Origin: Candidatus Cybelea palsarum
GTDB taxonomy: Bacteria; Vulcanimicrobiota; Vulcanimicrobiia; Vulcanimicrobiales; Vulcanimicrobiaceae
Assembly: GCA_003166915.1 (NCBI GenBank)
Contig: PMUK01000204.1
Location: forward strand, 18,556-82,555
Length of the DNA stretch: 64,000 bases
Reading direction: 5' to 3'
Both the position numbers and the translations under genes were made by a program. The stretch's first letter is position 1. Each line of letters opens with the position of its first letter. The notes under the pieces are model-generated. The model did not search any database, had not been told where the DNA came from, and saw only the letters and a list, made by a program, of their open reading frames with translations. Below are positions 33,613-41,818 of the stretch, one piece after another.

Positions 33613-34260
33613 ATGAGGAAACGCTCGCGTATTTCCGGCGCTGCGCTGCTTGTGTGTGTGGCGCTCGTCGGCGCGGCCGCACCGCTTCGAGCCGCGACTC
33701 CCGTACAGGTAGCGGTGAACCGCTGCAACAGCCAGACCGTCGACGACGCGTACGCACGCGTTCGCGATTTCGACCGGCATGCACCCAGCGGCAACTCCGG
33801 TGATCTGCTGCAGCGGATCGGTGCCATTACCGGCCTGCTCGGGACGCTGCGGGAGGAGCGGGAAATACTCGACAGCATGTGCGCCAGCGACGCGGCGCGA
33901 GCACCGCTTTTCGCGCAAATTGCGGCGACAACTGCGTGGGCCCTCACGCTCGAATCCGATGTCGCCGCCCGCTTGAACGCGTCGTGCCCGGCCGCCGCCC
34001 AGGCGTTCCCGAAGATGATGCTCTCCGATGCCTGGCTCGCGATGGCCAACGTCGTCAACGATTCGGGCGGTCCCGTGCCGGCGATCTTTACCGACGTGAT
34101 CGCGAAGGTGCAAAGCCGCGCGCAGGCGGTCGGCCTGACGCTGCCGCCCTGGGCAGATACGTCCGCGTACTGGCGCGACCGAGTCCACGATCGGGCAAAG
34201 GCCGACGTGGCGACCTGTCCCTCGCCCAGCCCCGCACCCCCTTCGACAAGCTCAGGGTGA
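33613..34260 (+). CDS. Secreted hypothetical protein ending in a repeat-derived tail
   Basis: This encodes 215 residues. A signal peptide (SGAALLVCVALVGAAAPLRA) precedes a helical mature domain with four or more cysteines (VNRCNSQTVDD; LDSMCASDAA; LNASCPAAAQAFP). The last residues (PAPPSTSSG) and the stop codon come from a copy of the dispersed CCTTCGACAAGCTCAGG repeat. The original C terminus may have been replaced. Family and function are not recognised. Confidence 0.65.
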   Translation: MRKRSRISGAALLVCVALVGAAAPLRAATPVQVAVNRCNSQTVDDAYARVRDFDRHAPSGNSGDLLQRIGAITGLLGTLREEREILDSMCASDAARAPLFAQIAATTAWALTLESDVAARLNASCPAAAQAFPKMMLSDAWLAMANVVNDSGGPVPAIFTDVIAKVQSRAQAVGLTLPPWADTSAYWRDRVHDRAKADVATCPSPSPAPPSTSSG

Positions 34261-34300
34261 CACGGAACAAGCTGAGGGTGACACGGAACAGGCTGAAGGC
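34237..34300. repeat. Dispersed CCTTCGACAAGCTCAGG repeat with internal 21-bp tandem copies
   Basis: The core CCTTCGACAAGCTCAGGGTG overlaps the end of the preceding gene. It is followed by a second copy of AAGCTSAGGGTGACACGGAAC (34248-34268 and 34269-34289) and a partial third. It supplies the TGA stop of the secreted protein. Confidence 0.8.
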
Positions 34301-34310
34301 AATGCGGGAT

Positions 34311-34329
34311 TTTGCGAATAGTTCGCAAA
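34311..34329. promoter_or_regulatory. Perfect 19-bp palindrome, candidate Zur operator
   Basis: TTTGCGAATAGTTCGCAAA is an exact 8-3-8 inverted repeat. It ends 12 bases before the first ATG of the zinc-uptake operon and just before the GAGG ribosome binding site. The regulator is the first gene behind it. Position and symmetry fit autoregulation by a dimeric Fur-family repressor. The motif itself is not one of the Zur boxes I know. Confidence 0.65.
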
Positions 34330-34341
34330 TGAGGTAGCCCC

Positions 34342-34734
34342 ATGGGACTCCGTGCCGATTATGTGACGCGGCCGCGAGAGTGGATCGCATCGATCCTCGC
34401 GCGCGAGCCCCGCTTTCTTTCGGCCGCACAAATCCATCAGGGGCTCGAGCGTGACGGCGCACGCGTCTCGCTTTCGACCGTCTATCGCACGCTCGATCAT
34501 TTGCAGGGAAAGGGCGACATCACGGCGCGCCCCGACGCCGACGGCGAGGTGACGTACATGCTCTGCGAACCGAGCCGTCATCATCATCACGCGATCTGCC
34601 GCACGTGCGGACGCGTCGAAGACGTCGATTGTGCTGCAATGGAGCAGTTCGCGGAGTCGCTCCGCGCGCGCAACGGATTTGAGCTCGATGGACACGCGAT
34701 CGAGTTTTTCGGAAAATGCGGCGCCTGCCGGTAG
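34342..34734 (+). CDS. zur: Fur-family regulator, probable Zur
   Basis: This encodes 130 residues. The winged helix (ILAREPRFLSAAQIHQGLER; VSLSTVYRTLDHLQGKGDIT) is followed by the metal domain with SRHHHHAICRTCGRVEDVDC and a terminal C-x2-C (FGKCGACR), the structural zinc site. It is the first gene of an operon with a zinc-type ABC importer and overlaps the binding-protein gene by 19 bases. Zinc is therefore the probable corepressor. A 19-bp palindrome lies immediately upstream. Confidence 0.88.
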   Translation: MGLRADYVTRPREWIASILAREPRFLSAAQIHQGLERDGARVSLSTVYRTLDHLQGKGDITARPDADGEVTYMLCEPSRHHHHAICRTCGRVEDVDCAAMEQFAESLRARNGFELDGHAIEFFGKCGACR

Positions 34735-35588
34735 TCGCGGGTGCGCTTGCGCTCCTCTTGTCGGCGTGCGCGCACAAGGCAGACGTAAACACGGGAGGCA
34801 AGGTTCGCGTAGCGACCACGATTTCGACGCTCAACTCGTTCGTGCAGGGCGTCGGCGGCGAGTACGTGAGCGTGAAGAACATCGTACCGATCGGCGCGTC
34901 GCCGGAAACCTTCGCGCCCGCGCCGCAGGACGTCGCGACCGTCGCCGATGCCGACGTATTGGTCGAAAACGGAGCCGGCCTCGAAACGTGGCTCGATAAT
35001 CTTCTCCGTGACTCCGGCAAGCGCACTTTACACGTCGTCGTCTGCGCGCAAGGCTTGCCGGTCAAGAATCTCAACCCGCATCTGTGGATGGACCCGGTAT
35101 TCGCCAAACACTACGTTGCGAAGATCCGCGATGCACTTATTGCCGCCGATCCGGCACATAGCGTCGCCTATCGCCGCAACGCGGCCAGCTACGACCGGCG
35201 GCTCGACCATCTGATCGGCCAGATCCGACAGCAGATCGCCACCGTCCCGCCGTCGCATCGCTACATGATCGTCTTCCATAATGCTTGGCAGTACTATAAC
35301 GACCGTTTTGGAATCACGACGCTGGGTTTCGTCGAGCGAAATCCGGGCCAGGAGCCCAATCCGCAGCAGGTCGCGCAGTTAATCGATCTGGCCAAGCAGC
35401 ATCACGTTCACGGCGTCTTTAGCGAACCCGAGTATAGCCCCAAGATTTTGTACGCCATCGCACAAGGCGCCGGGATTACGGTCGTCGAGGACCTCTACGA
35501 CGATTCCGTCGGCACCGATCCGCGCGTCGCAAACTATATTGCGATGTTGACCTACGACACAAACGTCATCGTGCATGCGCTAAAGTGA
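34716..35588 (+). CDS. znuA: Zinc/manganese ABC transporter substrate-binding lipoprotein
   Basis: This encodes 290 residues with signal and lipobox (VAGALALLLSAC). It has the cluster-A-I metal-binding fold. The first His is probably in LNPHLWMDP, a second in IVFHNAWQYYNDRFGI, an acidic residue in GVFSEPEYSPK and Asp in EDLYDDSVGTD. The His-rich loop of classical ZnuA is absent. It delivers metal to the permease encoded two genes downstream. Zinc is inferred from the regulator. Confidence 0.88.
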   Translation: MRRLPVVAGALALLLSACAHKADVNTGGKVRVATTISTLNSFVQGVGGEYVSVKNIVPIGASPETFAPAPQDVATVADADVLVENGAGLETWLDNLLRDSGKRTLHVVVCAQGLPVKNLNPHLWMDPVFAKHYVAKIRDALIAADPAHSVAYRRNAASYDRRLDHLIGQIRQQIATVPPSHRYMIVFHNAWQYYNDRFGITTLGFVERNPGQEPNPQQVAQLIDLAKQHHVHGVFSEPEYSPKILYAIAQGAGITVVEDLYDDSVGTDPRVANYIAMLTYDTNVIVHALK

Positions 35589-36388
35589 CCCTTCGACAGG
35601 CTCAGGGTGAAGCCGTCGTGGCGCGCGACCTGGTCGTGCGTTACGAGGACTTCACGGCACTGGTCGGCGCGACGCTCGCAGTGCATTACGGAGAAGCGCT
35701 GGGCATCGTCGGCCCCAACGGCTCGGGAAAATCGACGCTGCTCAAGACGATCGCGGGCCTTTTACTGCCGTCGAGCGGCGAGTTACGCGTTCTCGGGCAG
35801 CAGCCGCGCAAGCTTTCTCCCGGAACGATCGCCTACGTGCCCCAGGTCGAGGCTGTCGACTGGTCCTTTCCCGCCACCGTGTGGGACGTCGTCGCAATGG
35901 GTCGCTTCGCCCGGCTGCACTTCTGGCAACATTTTGGTCCCAACGATCGCGAGGTCGTTCATCATGCGCTTGATGTTGTGAGTATGGCCGATCTTGCCGG
36001 ACGGCGGATCTCGAATCTCTCCGGCGGTCAACAGCAACGCGCTTTCGTCGCGCGCGCGCTAGCCCAAGAACCCAAGCTGCTGCTGCTCGACGAGCCGACG
36101 ACCGGCGTCGATGCGGCGACGGAAGAAGCGCTGCGCGAAATCGTTCGCAAGCTCGTCGCCGATGGGCTTCCGGTGCTCATGGCGACGCACGATCTCGACC
36201 GGGTCGACGATTGGTTCGATCGTTTGCTCGTAATCGATCGTCGCGTCCTTGCTCTTGGAACGCCGCGCGAGGTCGTCGAGTCCGGCGCCTATAGCGCCAT
36301 TCGCGAGCATACCCACACGCACGGGCACTTGCGCCACGATCACGAGCCGCACGCCGCCCACGCCGCCCACCCCGAAATACGAGCCTGA
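35585..36388 (+). CDS. znuC: Zinc/manganese ABC transporter ATP-binding protein
   Basis: This encodes 267 residues. Walker A is GPNGSGKST, the Q loop is in YVPQVEAVDW, the signature is LSGGQQQRAF, Walker B is LLLLDEPTTG and the switch is ATHD. The C-terminal tail is His-rich (HTHTHGHLRHDHEPHAAHAA), often seen in zinc-handling proteins. The first residues after the GTG (TLRQAQGEA) are encoded by a dispersed repeat. The start overlaps the znuA stop by 4 bases. Confidence 0.92.
   Translation: MTLRQAQGEAVVARDLVVRYEDFTALVGATLAVHYGEALGIVGPNGSGKSTLLKTIAGLLLPSSGELRVLGQQPRKLSPGTIAYVPQVEAVDWSFPATVWDVVAMGRFARLHFWQHFGPNDREVVHHALDVVSMADLAGRRISNLSGGQQQRAFVARALAQEPKLLLLDEPTTGVDAATEEALREIVRKLVADGLPVLMATHDLDRVDDWFDRLLVIDRRVLALGTPREVVESGAYSAIREHTHTHGHLRHDHEPHAAHAAHPEIRA
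35588..35612. repeat. Dispersed repeat at the znuA/znuC junction
   Basis: CCCTTCGACAGGCTCAGGGTG follows the znuC GTG directly. It is in frame and encodes the first residues of the ATPase, ahead of its conserved domain. Confidence 0.75.
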
Positions 36389-36389
36389 G

Positions 36390-37205
36390 TTGGAGCTTCT
36401 AACCGAGCCCTTTCATTATGCGTTTATGCAGCGAGCCTTCGTTGCGGCGCTGGCGGTTGGCCTGATCTGCTCGACGATGGGCACGTACGTTATTTTGCGT
36501 AAGCTATCGTTCATCGGTGACGGCATCGCGCACGCGTCGTTCGCGGGAATCGTCATCGCGTATCTACGCGGCGCGAACTTCTACCTCGGTGCGGGCATCG
36601 TTGCCGTGCTAACCGCCGTTGGGATCGGATTCGTCCATCGCCGCGGCCGCATATCGCTCGATACGACGATCGGCGTGCTCTTTACCGGCATGTTTGCCTT
36701 GGGCGTTTTTTTGATGAGCCAGCAGCGCAGCTATGCCGTCGATCTCCAGAGTTTTCTCTTCGGCGACATCCTGGCCGTACAGCCGCAGGATTTGTGGTTG
36801 ATTCTCGGTTTGAGCGTCGTGGTCGGCGTTACCGTTGCCGTGCTTTTCCGGGGCCTACTCTACACGACGTTCGATCCGGTCGTCGCACAGGCCAGCGGCA
36901 TCAATTCGCCGGCCTACGAATATGCGCTGCTCGTGATGCTGGCGCTGACAATCGTCGTCGCTCTGCAGGCGGTTGGCATCGTACTAGTCGCGGCGCTGCT
37001 GGTCACTCCGGCGGCCGCCGCCTACCAACTGACGTCGCGGTTTTCGCCGATGATGGTCCTGGCTGCGCTCTTCGGCGCGGCGAGTACCGAGGGCGGACTC
37101 TATCTCTCCTATTACGTTCGCGCTTCGAGTGGCGCGACGATCGTATTGCTCGCGACGCTGCTGTTTTTCTCGGCGGTCGGGCTCAAGTATCTGCGCCGCG
37201 CGTAA
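36390..37205 (+). CDS. znuB: Zinc/manganese ABC transporter permease
   Basis: This encodes about 271 residues from a TTG at 36390, one base past the znuC stop. Starting at the ATG at 36426 would lose the conserved LLTEPFHYAFMQRAF. It has seven to nine membrane helices with the ABC-3 family signatures (GTYVILRKLSFIGDGIAHAS; FAGIVIAYL; ALLVTPAAAAYQL). It forms the membrane channel with the ATPase and binding protein encoded upstream. Its end overlaps the convergent SDR gene by 23 bases. Confidence 0.9.
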   Translation: MELLTEPFHYAFMQRAFVAALAVGLICSTMGTYVILRKLSFIGDGIAHASFAGIVIAYLRGANFYLGAGIVAVLTAVGIGFVHRRGRISLDTTIGVLFTGMFALGVFLMSQQRSYAVDLQSFLFGDILAVQPQDLWLILGLSVVVGVTVAVLFRGLLYTTFDPVVAQASGINSPAYEYALLVMLALTIVVALQAVGIVLVAALLVTPAAAAYQLTSRFSPMMVLAALFGAASTEGGLYLSYYVRASSGATIVLLATLLFFSAVGLKYLRRA

Positions 37206-38280
37206 CTTTCCAGGTCTCGTCCGCTAACGGTTCCAAATAACCGCCGGCCGTAAGCGCGTCGAGCGCCCCTCGCAGCGCCCCACGCTCATTTTTATTCGGC
37301 ATTCCCGCCCATTGCATCGCCAGCGCGTTAAGCTCGATCGTCGCGCCGGGCACGAGCGCGTCGCGCAAGAACTGCGCCGGCAGTTTGACGCGCTCCATTC
37401 GCCGCGCCACCGGCTCGAGCACCTCATCGAAGGATCCAGCCGTAGCCTTGTCATCCAGACCCTTCGACTCCCCTTCGACAAGCTCAGCGTCGCTCAGGAC
37501 TGCGCTTCGCGCTTGTGGGGAGAGTCGCGAAATGACGAATGCATCGGCGAGCGTTCCGAACCATTCGCCGAGTAGGGCCCCGGCGGTCTGCCACGGCACG
37601 GCGTTGACCACCGCGGAGCGGCGTGCGATGCCGCGCAAGATCGCGCGCGCGATGCGCTCGGGCGAAGCGGCGGAAACTTGGCCCCCGCGTTCGATTCCCG
37701 CAGCTTCGTGAAACTCGGTGGCGACGAGTCCGGGATCGACGTAGGTGACGGCAACTCCGCGGTCGCGCAGCTCACGCCGCAACTGGGTCGCCGCGGCTCG
37801 AACGGCAGCCTTGGCGAGGGCGTAGGCGCCGTAGTTAGGGAGCGGAACGCGGGCGATTCCCGAGCCGAGAAAGACGAGTTGTCCGCAAGCGGCCTCGAGA
37901 TGCGGCAATGCAGCGCGAGAGAGTTTCAGCGGAGCGATGACATGAAGCCGCCACTGCGCCTCGATAGCGGCGTCGGTTTGCTCGAGCAGTGCGCCGAAAG
38001 CACCGCGGCCCGCGTTGTTGACGACGGCGTCAATTCGCCCGAACGAACTCAGCGCCGTCGTGACGATTCGCCCCGGCATATCGCTGGCGGTAACGTCGCC
38101 GGCGACGGAAACGACCGTACCGCCGGCGTCGCGAATCGCACGCGCTACCTCCTCGAGCCGTTCGGCGCGGCGCGCGACGATCGCGACGCGATAACCGGCG
38201 TCCGCGGCGGTGCGTGCGAGCGCGGCGCCGATGCCGGAGCTGGCGCCGGTAACGATGAGAACGCGCTCGTTGTCAGGCAT
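37183..38280 (-). CDS. Short-chain dehydrogenase with extended C terminus carrying a repeat-derived insert
   Basis: This encodes 365 residues, about 110 longer than a classical SDR. TGASSGIG near the start, NNAG, Ser in VFLGSGIARV and Tyr-x3-Lys in YALAK are intact. After the core (about residue 255) comes a segment ending VLSDAELVEGESKGLDD, whose DNA is a copy of the dispersed repeat. A final domain follows (FLRDALVPGATIELNALAMQ; LTAGGYLEPLADETWKVT), which looks like a winged-helix or PqqD-like piece. The substrate is unknown. It overlaps the glycosidase stop by 8 bases. Confidence 0.82.
   Translation of the reverse strand: MPDNERVLIVTGASSGIGAALARTAADAGYRVAIVARRAERLEEVARAIRDAGGTVVSVAGDVTASDMPGRIVTTALSSFGRIDAVVNNAGRGAFGALLEQTDAAIEAQWRLHVIAPLKLSRAALPHLEAACGQLVFLGSGIARVPLPNYGAYALAKAAVRAAATQLRRELRDRGVAVTYVDPGLVATEFHEAAGIERGGQVSAASPERIARAILRGIARRSAVVNAVPWQTAGALLGEWFGTLADAFVISRLSPQARSAVLSDAELVEGESKGLDDKATAGSFDEVLEPVARRMERVKLPAQFLRDALVPGATIELNALAMQWAGMPNKNERGALRGALDALTAGGYLEPLADETWKVTRGADT
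37459..37498. repeat. Dispersed repeat inserted in frame inside the SDR gene
   Basis: Two CCTTCGAC starts (37461 and 37472) and CGACAAGCTCAGCGTCGCTC mark the element. The frame stays open through it and adds about 14 residues to the protein. Confidence 0.7.
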
Positions 38281-39442
38281 GCGCGTCGCAATAGTCGCGA
38301 TATTCGCGCTCGATGCTCTGCGGAAGGCCCGCATAATGCTCGGCTTCACCGGCGATCGCCGGCGGCATGTCGACAACGTCGCGAGCTTCGGCGGCGAACT
38401 GTGAGAGCATTTGCGCGACCGGTTTAGCCGAACTGTCGCTGCGCACGATGCCGAACCGCAGCTCGTGCGGCGCGCGATCGAATGGCGGCATGTGCGCCAA
38501 GGCGAGATCGTAGTCGGCCCAGCACCACCAAAACGCGCCCAGCGCGCCGCGTGCGTGTAGCCTGTCGATCGTGCCTTGTCCGTAGAGGGTCATCTCGGTC
38601 TCATCCAAACAGGCGAAGCCATCGACGCGCGAGTTGCGCGGCGGGCATTGCGGATTGCCCAACTCGCTAAAGAGCACGGCGTTGCCGCTGAACGATGCTT
38701 GCAGCTGGCAGAGAAACGGCACGACATTCGTATCGAGACGGTCGCGTGCGAACGAGCTGTAGACCGAATAACCATGCATCGTCGGAAAGGCCCACGGACG
38801 CGCGATGCTCGAAGGCCGGATGTTGCGATCTCGCTCGAGGTCTTCACCGTGCATTCCGCCAGTCACGCGGCCACCCGAGGCCTCGAGCAGCGTGTTGCTC
38901 AGCCGCAGGCTCCAGTCAGCCGCGTCTTGCGGTCGAACCGGTTCGCGTAGATTTGAAAACTCGTTGCCGAGGTCCCAGGCGAAGAGGGCCGGATGCTCGC
39001 GAACCCGTTCGCCGATGCGCTGCGCAAAGAGCACTTGTGCTCGCAGCAACTCGGGGTTGGCATAGAAATCGCCGATTGACCGATCGACCACGGCGCCGCG
39101 ACTAATCGTTCGGAAACGCCCTTGGCTCGTTTGGGGTTCGAGCGTCCACGGCGGCAACCAATTCACTCCGCTCATGTGACCGCAGAAAAGCGTCGGCATC
39201 GCCTGCAGCCCGGTACCGGCGATGATGTCCATGACCGCATCGAAGTGACGCAACGCGCCGGCATCCATCGCGTTGTGCTCCGGCTGGAATGCCTCCCACA
39301 TCAAGAAAAAGCGCACGATGTCGAGGCCGAGCGCCTTGATCCGCGCCATGTCTTCGCCGATCTCGTCCAGATCGAATTGCTGCCACATGTACATCGCGCT
39401 GCGGCGCGGCCAGTAGTTGATGCCGAGAAGAAAGCGCGACAT
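38273..39442 (-). CDS. Clan GH-A glycoside hydrolase (cellulase/mannanase-like)
   Basis: This encodes 389 residues and a TIM-barrel sequence. The proposed acid/base Glu is in [12 protein letters not shown] at the end of strand 4, and the nucleophile Glu is in [13 protein letters not shown] at the end of strand 7. The start [20 protein letters not shown] is typical of GH5/GH2-type cytoplasmic glycosidases. There is no signal peptide, so it likely acts on imported oligosaccharides or glycosides. Specificity cannot be predicted. Confidence 0.8.
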   Translation of the reverse strand: MSRFLLGINYWPRRSAMYMWQQFDLDEIGEDMARIKALGLDIVRFFLMWEAFQPEHNAMDAGALRHFDAVMDIIAGTGLQAMPTLFCGHMSGVNWLPPWTLEPQTSQGRFRTISRGAVVDRSIGDFYANPELLRAQVLFAQRIGERVREHPALFAWDLGNEFSNLREPVRPQDAADWSLRLSNTLLEASGGRVTGGMHGEDLERDRNIRPSSIARPWAFPTMHGYSVYSSFARDRLDTNVVPFLCQLQASFSGNAVLFSELGNPQCPPRNSRVDGFACLDETEMTLYGQGTIDRLHARGALGAFWWCWADYDLALAHMPPFDRAPHELRFGIVRSDSSAKPVAQMLSQFAAEARDVVDMPPAIAGEAEHYAGLPQSIEREYRDYCDAHA

Positions 39443-39448
39443 GGCGGG

Positions 39449-39507
39449 TCATCCTTCGACAAGCTCAGGATGACAACCCGGAGCCTGCCATGAGCTTGTC
39501 GAAGGGC
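39449..39507. repeat. Inverted pair of dispersed repeats forming a hairpin before purE
   Basis: CCTTCGACAAGCTCA (39453-39467) and TGAGCTTGTCGAAGG (39491-39505) are exact inverted copies, giving a 15-bp stem with a 23-base loop. The purE Shine-Dalgarno AAGGG (39502-39506) lies in and just past the right arm. Confidence 0.85.
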
Positions 39508-39513
39508 CTCGTA

Positions 39514-40005
39514 ATGGCGCAAGCAGGCAAAGAGCCAATTGTCGGAGTCATTATGGGCAGCCGTTCGGATTGGGAGACGATGTCGGCGGCGCGCGATACG
39601 CTCGACGAGCTCGAGATTCCCTGCGAGGTTCGTGTGGTATCGGCACATCGCATGCCCGACGAAATGTTCGAATACGCTGCATCCGCGTCGCAACGCGGAT
39701 TGAGAGCGATTATCGCGGGGGCCGGCGGTGCCGCGCATTTGCCGGGCATGACGGCTGCGAAGACGCTCGTTCCGGTAATCGGCGTTCCGATTCAGTCGTC
39801 TCGCGCCGGAGGCCTTGACGCGATGCTCTCGATCGTCCAGATGCCGCCCGGCGTGCCGGTGGCAACGATGGCCATCGGAGGCGCGGTGAACGCCGCGTTG
39901 TTTGCGGCGCGCATCGTGGCGCTCAACGATGTCGCCGTCGCGCAGCGGCTTGCCGCCTACGTCGTCCGCATGCATGATGCTGCGGCTTCCAGCACGCTCG
40001 ATTGA
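39514..40005 (+). CDS. purE: N5-carboxyaminoimidazole ribonucleotide mutase
   Basis: This encodes 163 residues, class I PurE size. [16 protein letters not shown] is the nucleotide-binding start, [13 protein letters not shown] carries the catalytic His and [14 protein letters not shown] completes the site. It rearranges N5-CAIR to CAIR in purine synthesis. I prefer the ATG at 39514, with AAGGG 7 bases upstream. An ATG at 39490 would add residues encoded only by the repeat. It is translationally coupled to purK (4-base overlap). Confidence 0.93.
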   Translation: MAQAGKEPIVGVIMGSRSDWETMSAARDTLDELEIPCEVRVVSAHRMPDEMFEYAASASQRGLRAIIAGAGGAAHLPGMTAAKTLVPVIGVPIQSSRAGGLDAMLSIVQMPPGVPVATMAIGGAVNAALFAARIVALNDVAVAQRLAAYVVRMHDAAASSTLD

Positions 40006-41144
40006 AACCAAATCAAACCATCGGCGTGATCGGCGGCGGCCAGCTCGGCCGCATGTTCGCGCTCGATGCGAAGCGGATGGGATACGACGTCGTAACGCTC
40101 GATCCGCACGAGCACTCTCCATGCGGGCAGGTTGCCGACGATCAGATCGTCGCAGCCTACGACGACCTTTCGGCGATCGAGGAGCTGGGGCGTCGCAGCG
40201 ACGTCATCACCTACGAGTTCGAGAACGTCGATATCGACTCGGTCCGTCACCTGGAGGCGCTCTCGTACCGCGTACTGCCAGGCAGCAGCGTGCTGCACGT
40301 CACGCAGAACCGGCTGCTCGAGAAAGAGTTCGCACGCGAAGCCGGACTCGCCACGACGGAGTTTGCGCGGGTGCAAAGCTTCGACGACCTAGCGCGCGCC
40401 GCCGAGCAGATTGGATTTCCAGCCGTGCTCAAGACCGTGCGCGGAGGCTACGACGGCAAGGGGCAGTGGGAGGCAGCTTCGATCGAGCAGGCCCGCGCGG
40501 CGCTGGATCAATCCGACGGCGCGGAACTTATCTTCGAGGCAATGGTTCCGCTTGCGTGCGAGTTGAGCGTGATCGCGACTCGCAACGCGCGCGACGAGCT
40601 CGTTGCCTATCCGGTCGCCGAAAACACGCACGATCGGGGCATCCTCGCGATGACGATCGCGCCGGGCCGCGTTAGCGCGGCGACCGCGACCCGGGCGACC
40701 GAGATGGCCGCGGTCGTCGGACGCAAGCTTCGGATCGTCGGCACGTATTGCGTTGAGTTCTTCCTTTCCACGACCGGCGAGCTACTGGTCAACGAGATCG
40801 CGCCGCGTCCGCACAACAGCGGCCATTACACGATCGACGTGACGCCGTGCTCTCAGTTCGAACAGCAGGTGCGTGCGATTTGCGATCTGCCGCTTTCGCC
40901 GCCGCGGCTGCTTGCCAACGCGATCATGGTCAACGTGCTCGGCGACGGCACGGGCGATCGCTTGACGGGTATCGCGACGCTGCTTGCCGATCCGTCGATC
41001 GTGCTTCACGTCTACGGTAAACGCCACGCGGTCGCGCGCCGAAAGATGGGGCATTTCACGATGTTGGTCGACGGACCGGTAGACGCGGCAGCGGTTGTGC
41101 GCGCCAAGGCCGCCCACGCAAAACTGAGCTGGTCCCAATGCTGA
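40002..41144 (+). CDS. purK: 5-(carboxyamino)imidazole ribonucleotide synthase
   Basis: This encodes 380 residues and an ATP-grasp enzyme. [20 protein letters not shown] is the PurK N terminus, [12 protein letters not shown] the ATP-grasp loop and [16 protein letters not shown] the metal-binding end. It converts AIR, bicarbonate and ATP to N5-CAIR, the substrate of PurE. The start is TTG at 40002 overlapping the purE stop. MarC follows with a 7-base overlap. Confidence 0.93.
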   Translation: MKPNQTIGVIGGGQLGRMFALDAKRMGYDVVTLDPHEHSPCGQVADDQIVAAYDDLSAIEELGRRSDVITYEFENVDIDSVRHLEALSYRVLPGSSVLHVTQNRLLEKEFAREAGLATTEFARVQSFDDLARAAEQIGFPAVLKTVRGGYDGKGQWEAASIEQARAALDQSDGAELIFEAMVPLACELSVIATRNARDELVAYPVAENTHDRGILAMTIAPGRVSAATATRATEMAAVVGRKLRIVGTYCVEFFLSTTGELLVNEIAPRPHNSGHYTIDVTPCSQFEQQVRAICDLPLSPPRLLANAIMVNVLGDGTGDRLTGIATLLADPSIVLHVYGKRHAVARRKMGHFTMLVDGPVDAAAVVRAKAAHAKLSWSQC

Positions 41145-41782
41145 CCGGACCGTTCGGCGAGGCCTTCTACGTGTTTGTCACCTTGGTCGCCATGCTCAAC
41201 CCGATCGAAGCGGCCGCGGCGTTCGCTACGTTGACAGAAGGGCGCTCTTCGGAAGATCAGGCCCGCATCGCGTTCCGATCGTCGATCGTCGCCGGCGTGA
41301 CGCTGATCGTTTTTGCTTTCATCGGAGAGGCGTTGCTCAAGGCGCTTGGCGTGGAGATCGGCGCCTTCAAGATCGCCGGCGGGCTGCTGCTGCTCAAGGT
41401 TGGATTCAACATGGTCTTCGCAGAGAAGACCGATCGTCAGACCGCGGGCGAAGCAAAGGCCGCGGCTCCTGCCAGCGATCCGTCGGTCTTTCCGCTGGCG
41501 ATCCCAATCATTACGGGTCCCGGCGCTCTGACGGCGAGCGTCGCGTTAGTCTTCCCGACGCCGGCGCACCGGTTTCTTAATGGTGGCATCTTTATCGCCG
41601 TCGCCGTTATCGTGGTGCTGATCACCTATCTATTCATGCGCGCCTCCGAACGCCTAACGGCGTGGTTTGGGGAAACCGGGATTGACGCGGTCAGCCGAAT
41701 CGTCGGGATCATCGTTGCCTCCATCGCCGTGCAGCTGGTCATCAACGGCATTAGCGGGCTGACGAACTTCACGATTCGCTAG
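41138..41782 (+). CDS. MarC-family integral membrane protein
   Basis: This encodes 214 residues with six membrane helices. The MarC signatures are LVAMLNPIEAAAAFATLT, GAFKIAGGLLLLKVGF and PLAIPIITGPGALTASV. The family is conserved and has no proven transport activity; the old link to multiple antibiotic resistance was not upheld. It overlaps the end of purK by 7 bases. Confidence 0.9.
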   Translation: MLTGPFGEAFYVFVTLVAMLNPIEAAAAFATLTEGRSSEDQARIAFRSSIVAGVTLIVFAFIGEALLKALGVEIGAFKIAGGLLLLKVGFNMVFAEKTDRQTAGEAKAAAPASDPSVFPLAIPIITGPGALTASVALVFPTPAHRFLNGGIFIAVAVIVVLITYLFMRASERLTAWFGETGIDAVSRIVGIIVASIAVQLVINGISGLTNFTIR

Positions 41783-41818
41783 AGGACTCGCGTCGAGGCG
41801 ACTTGGAATAACCGGCGC

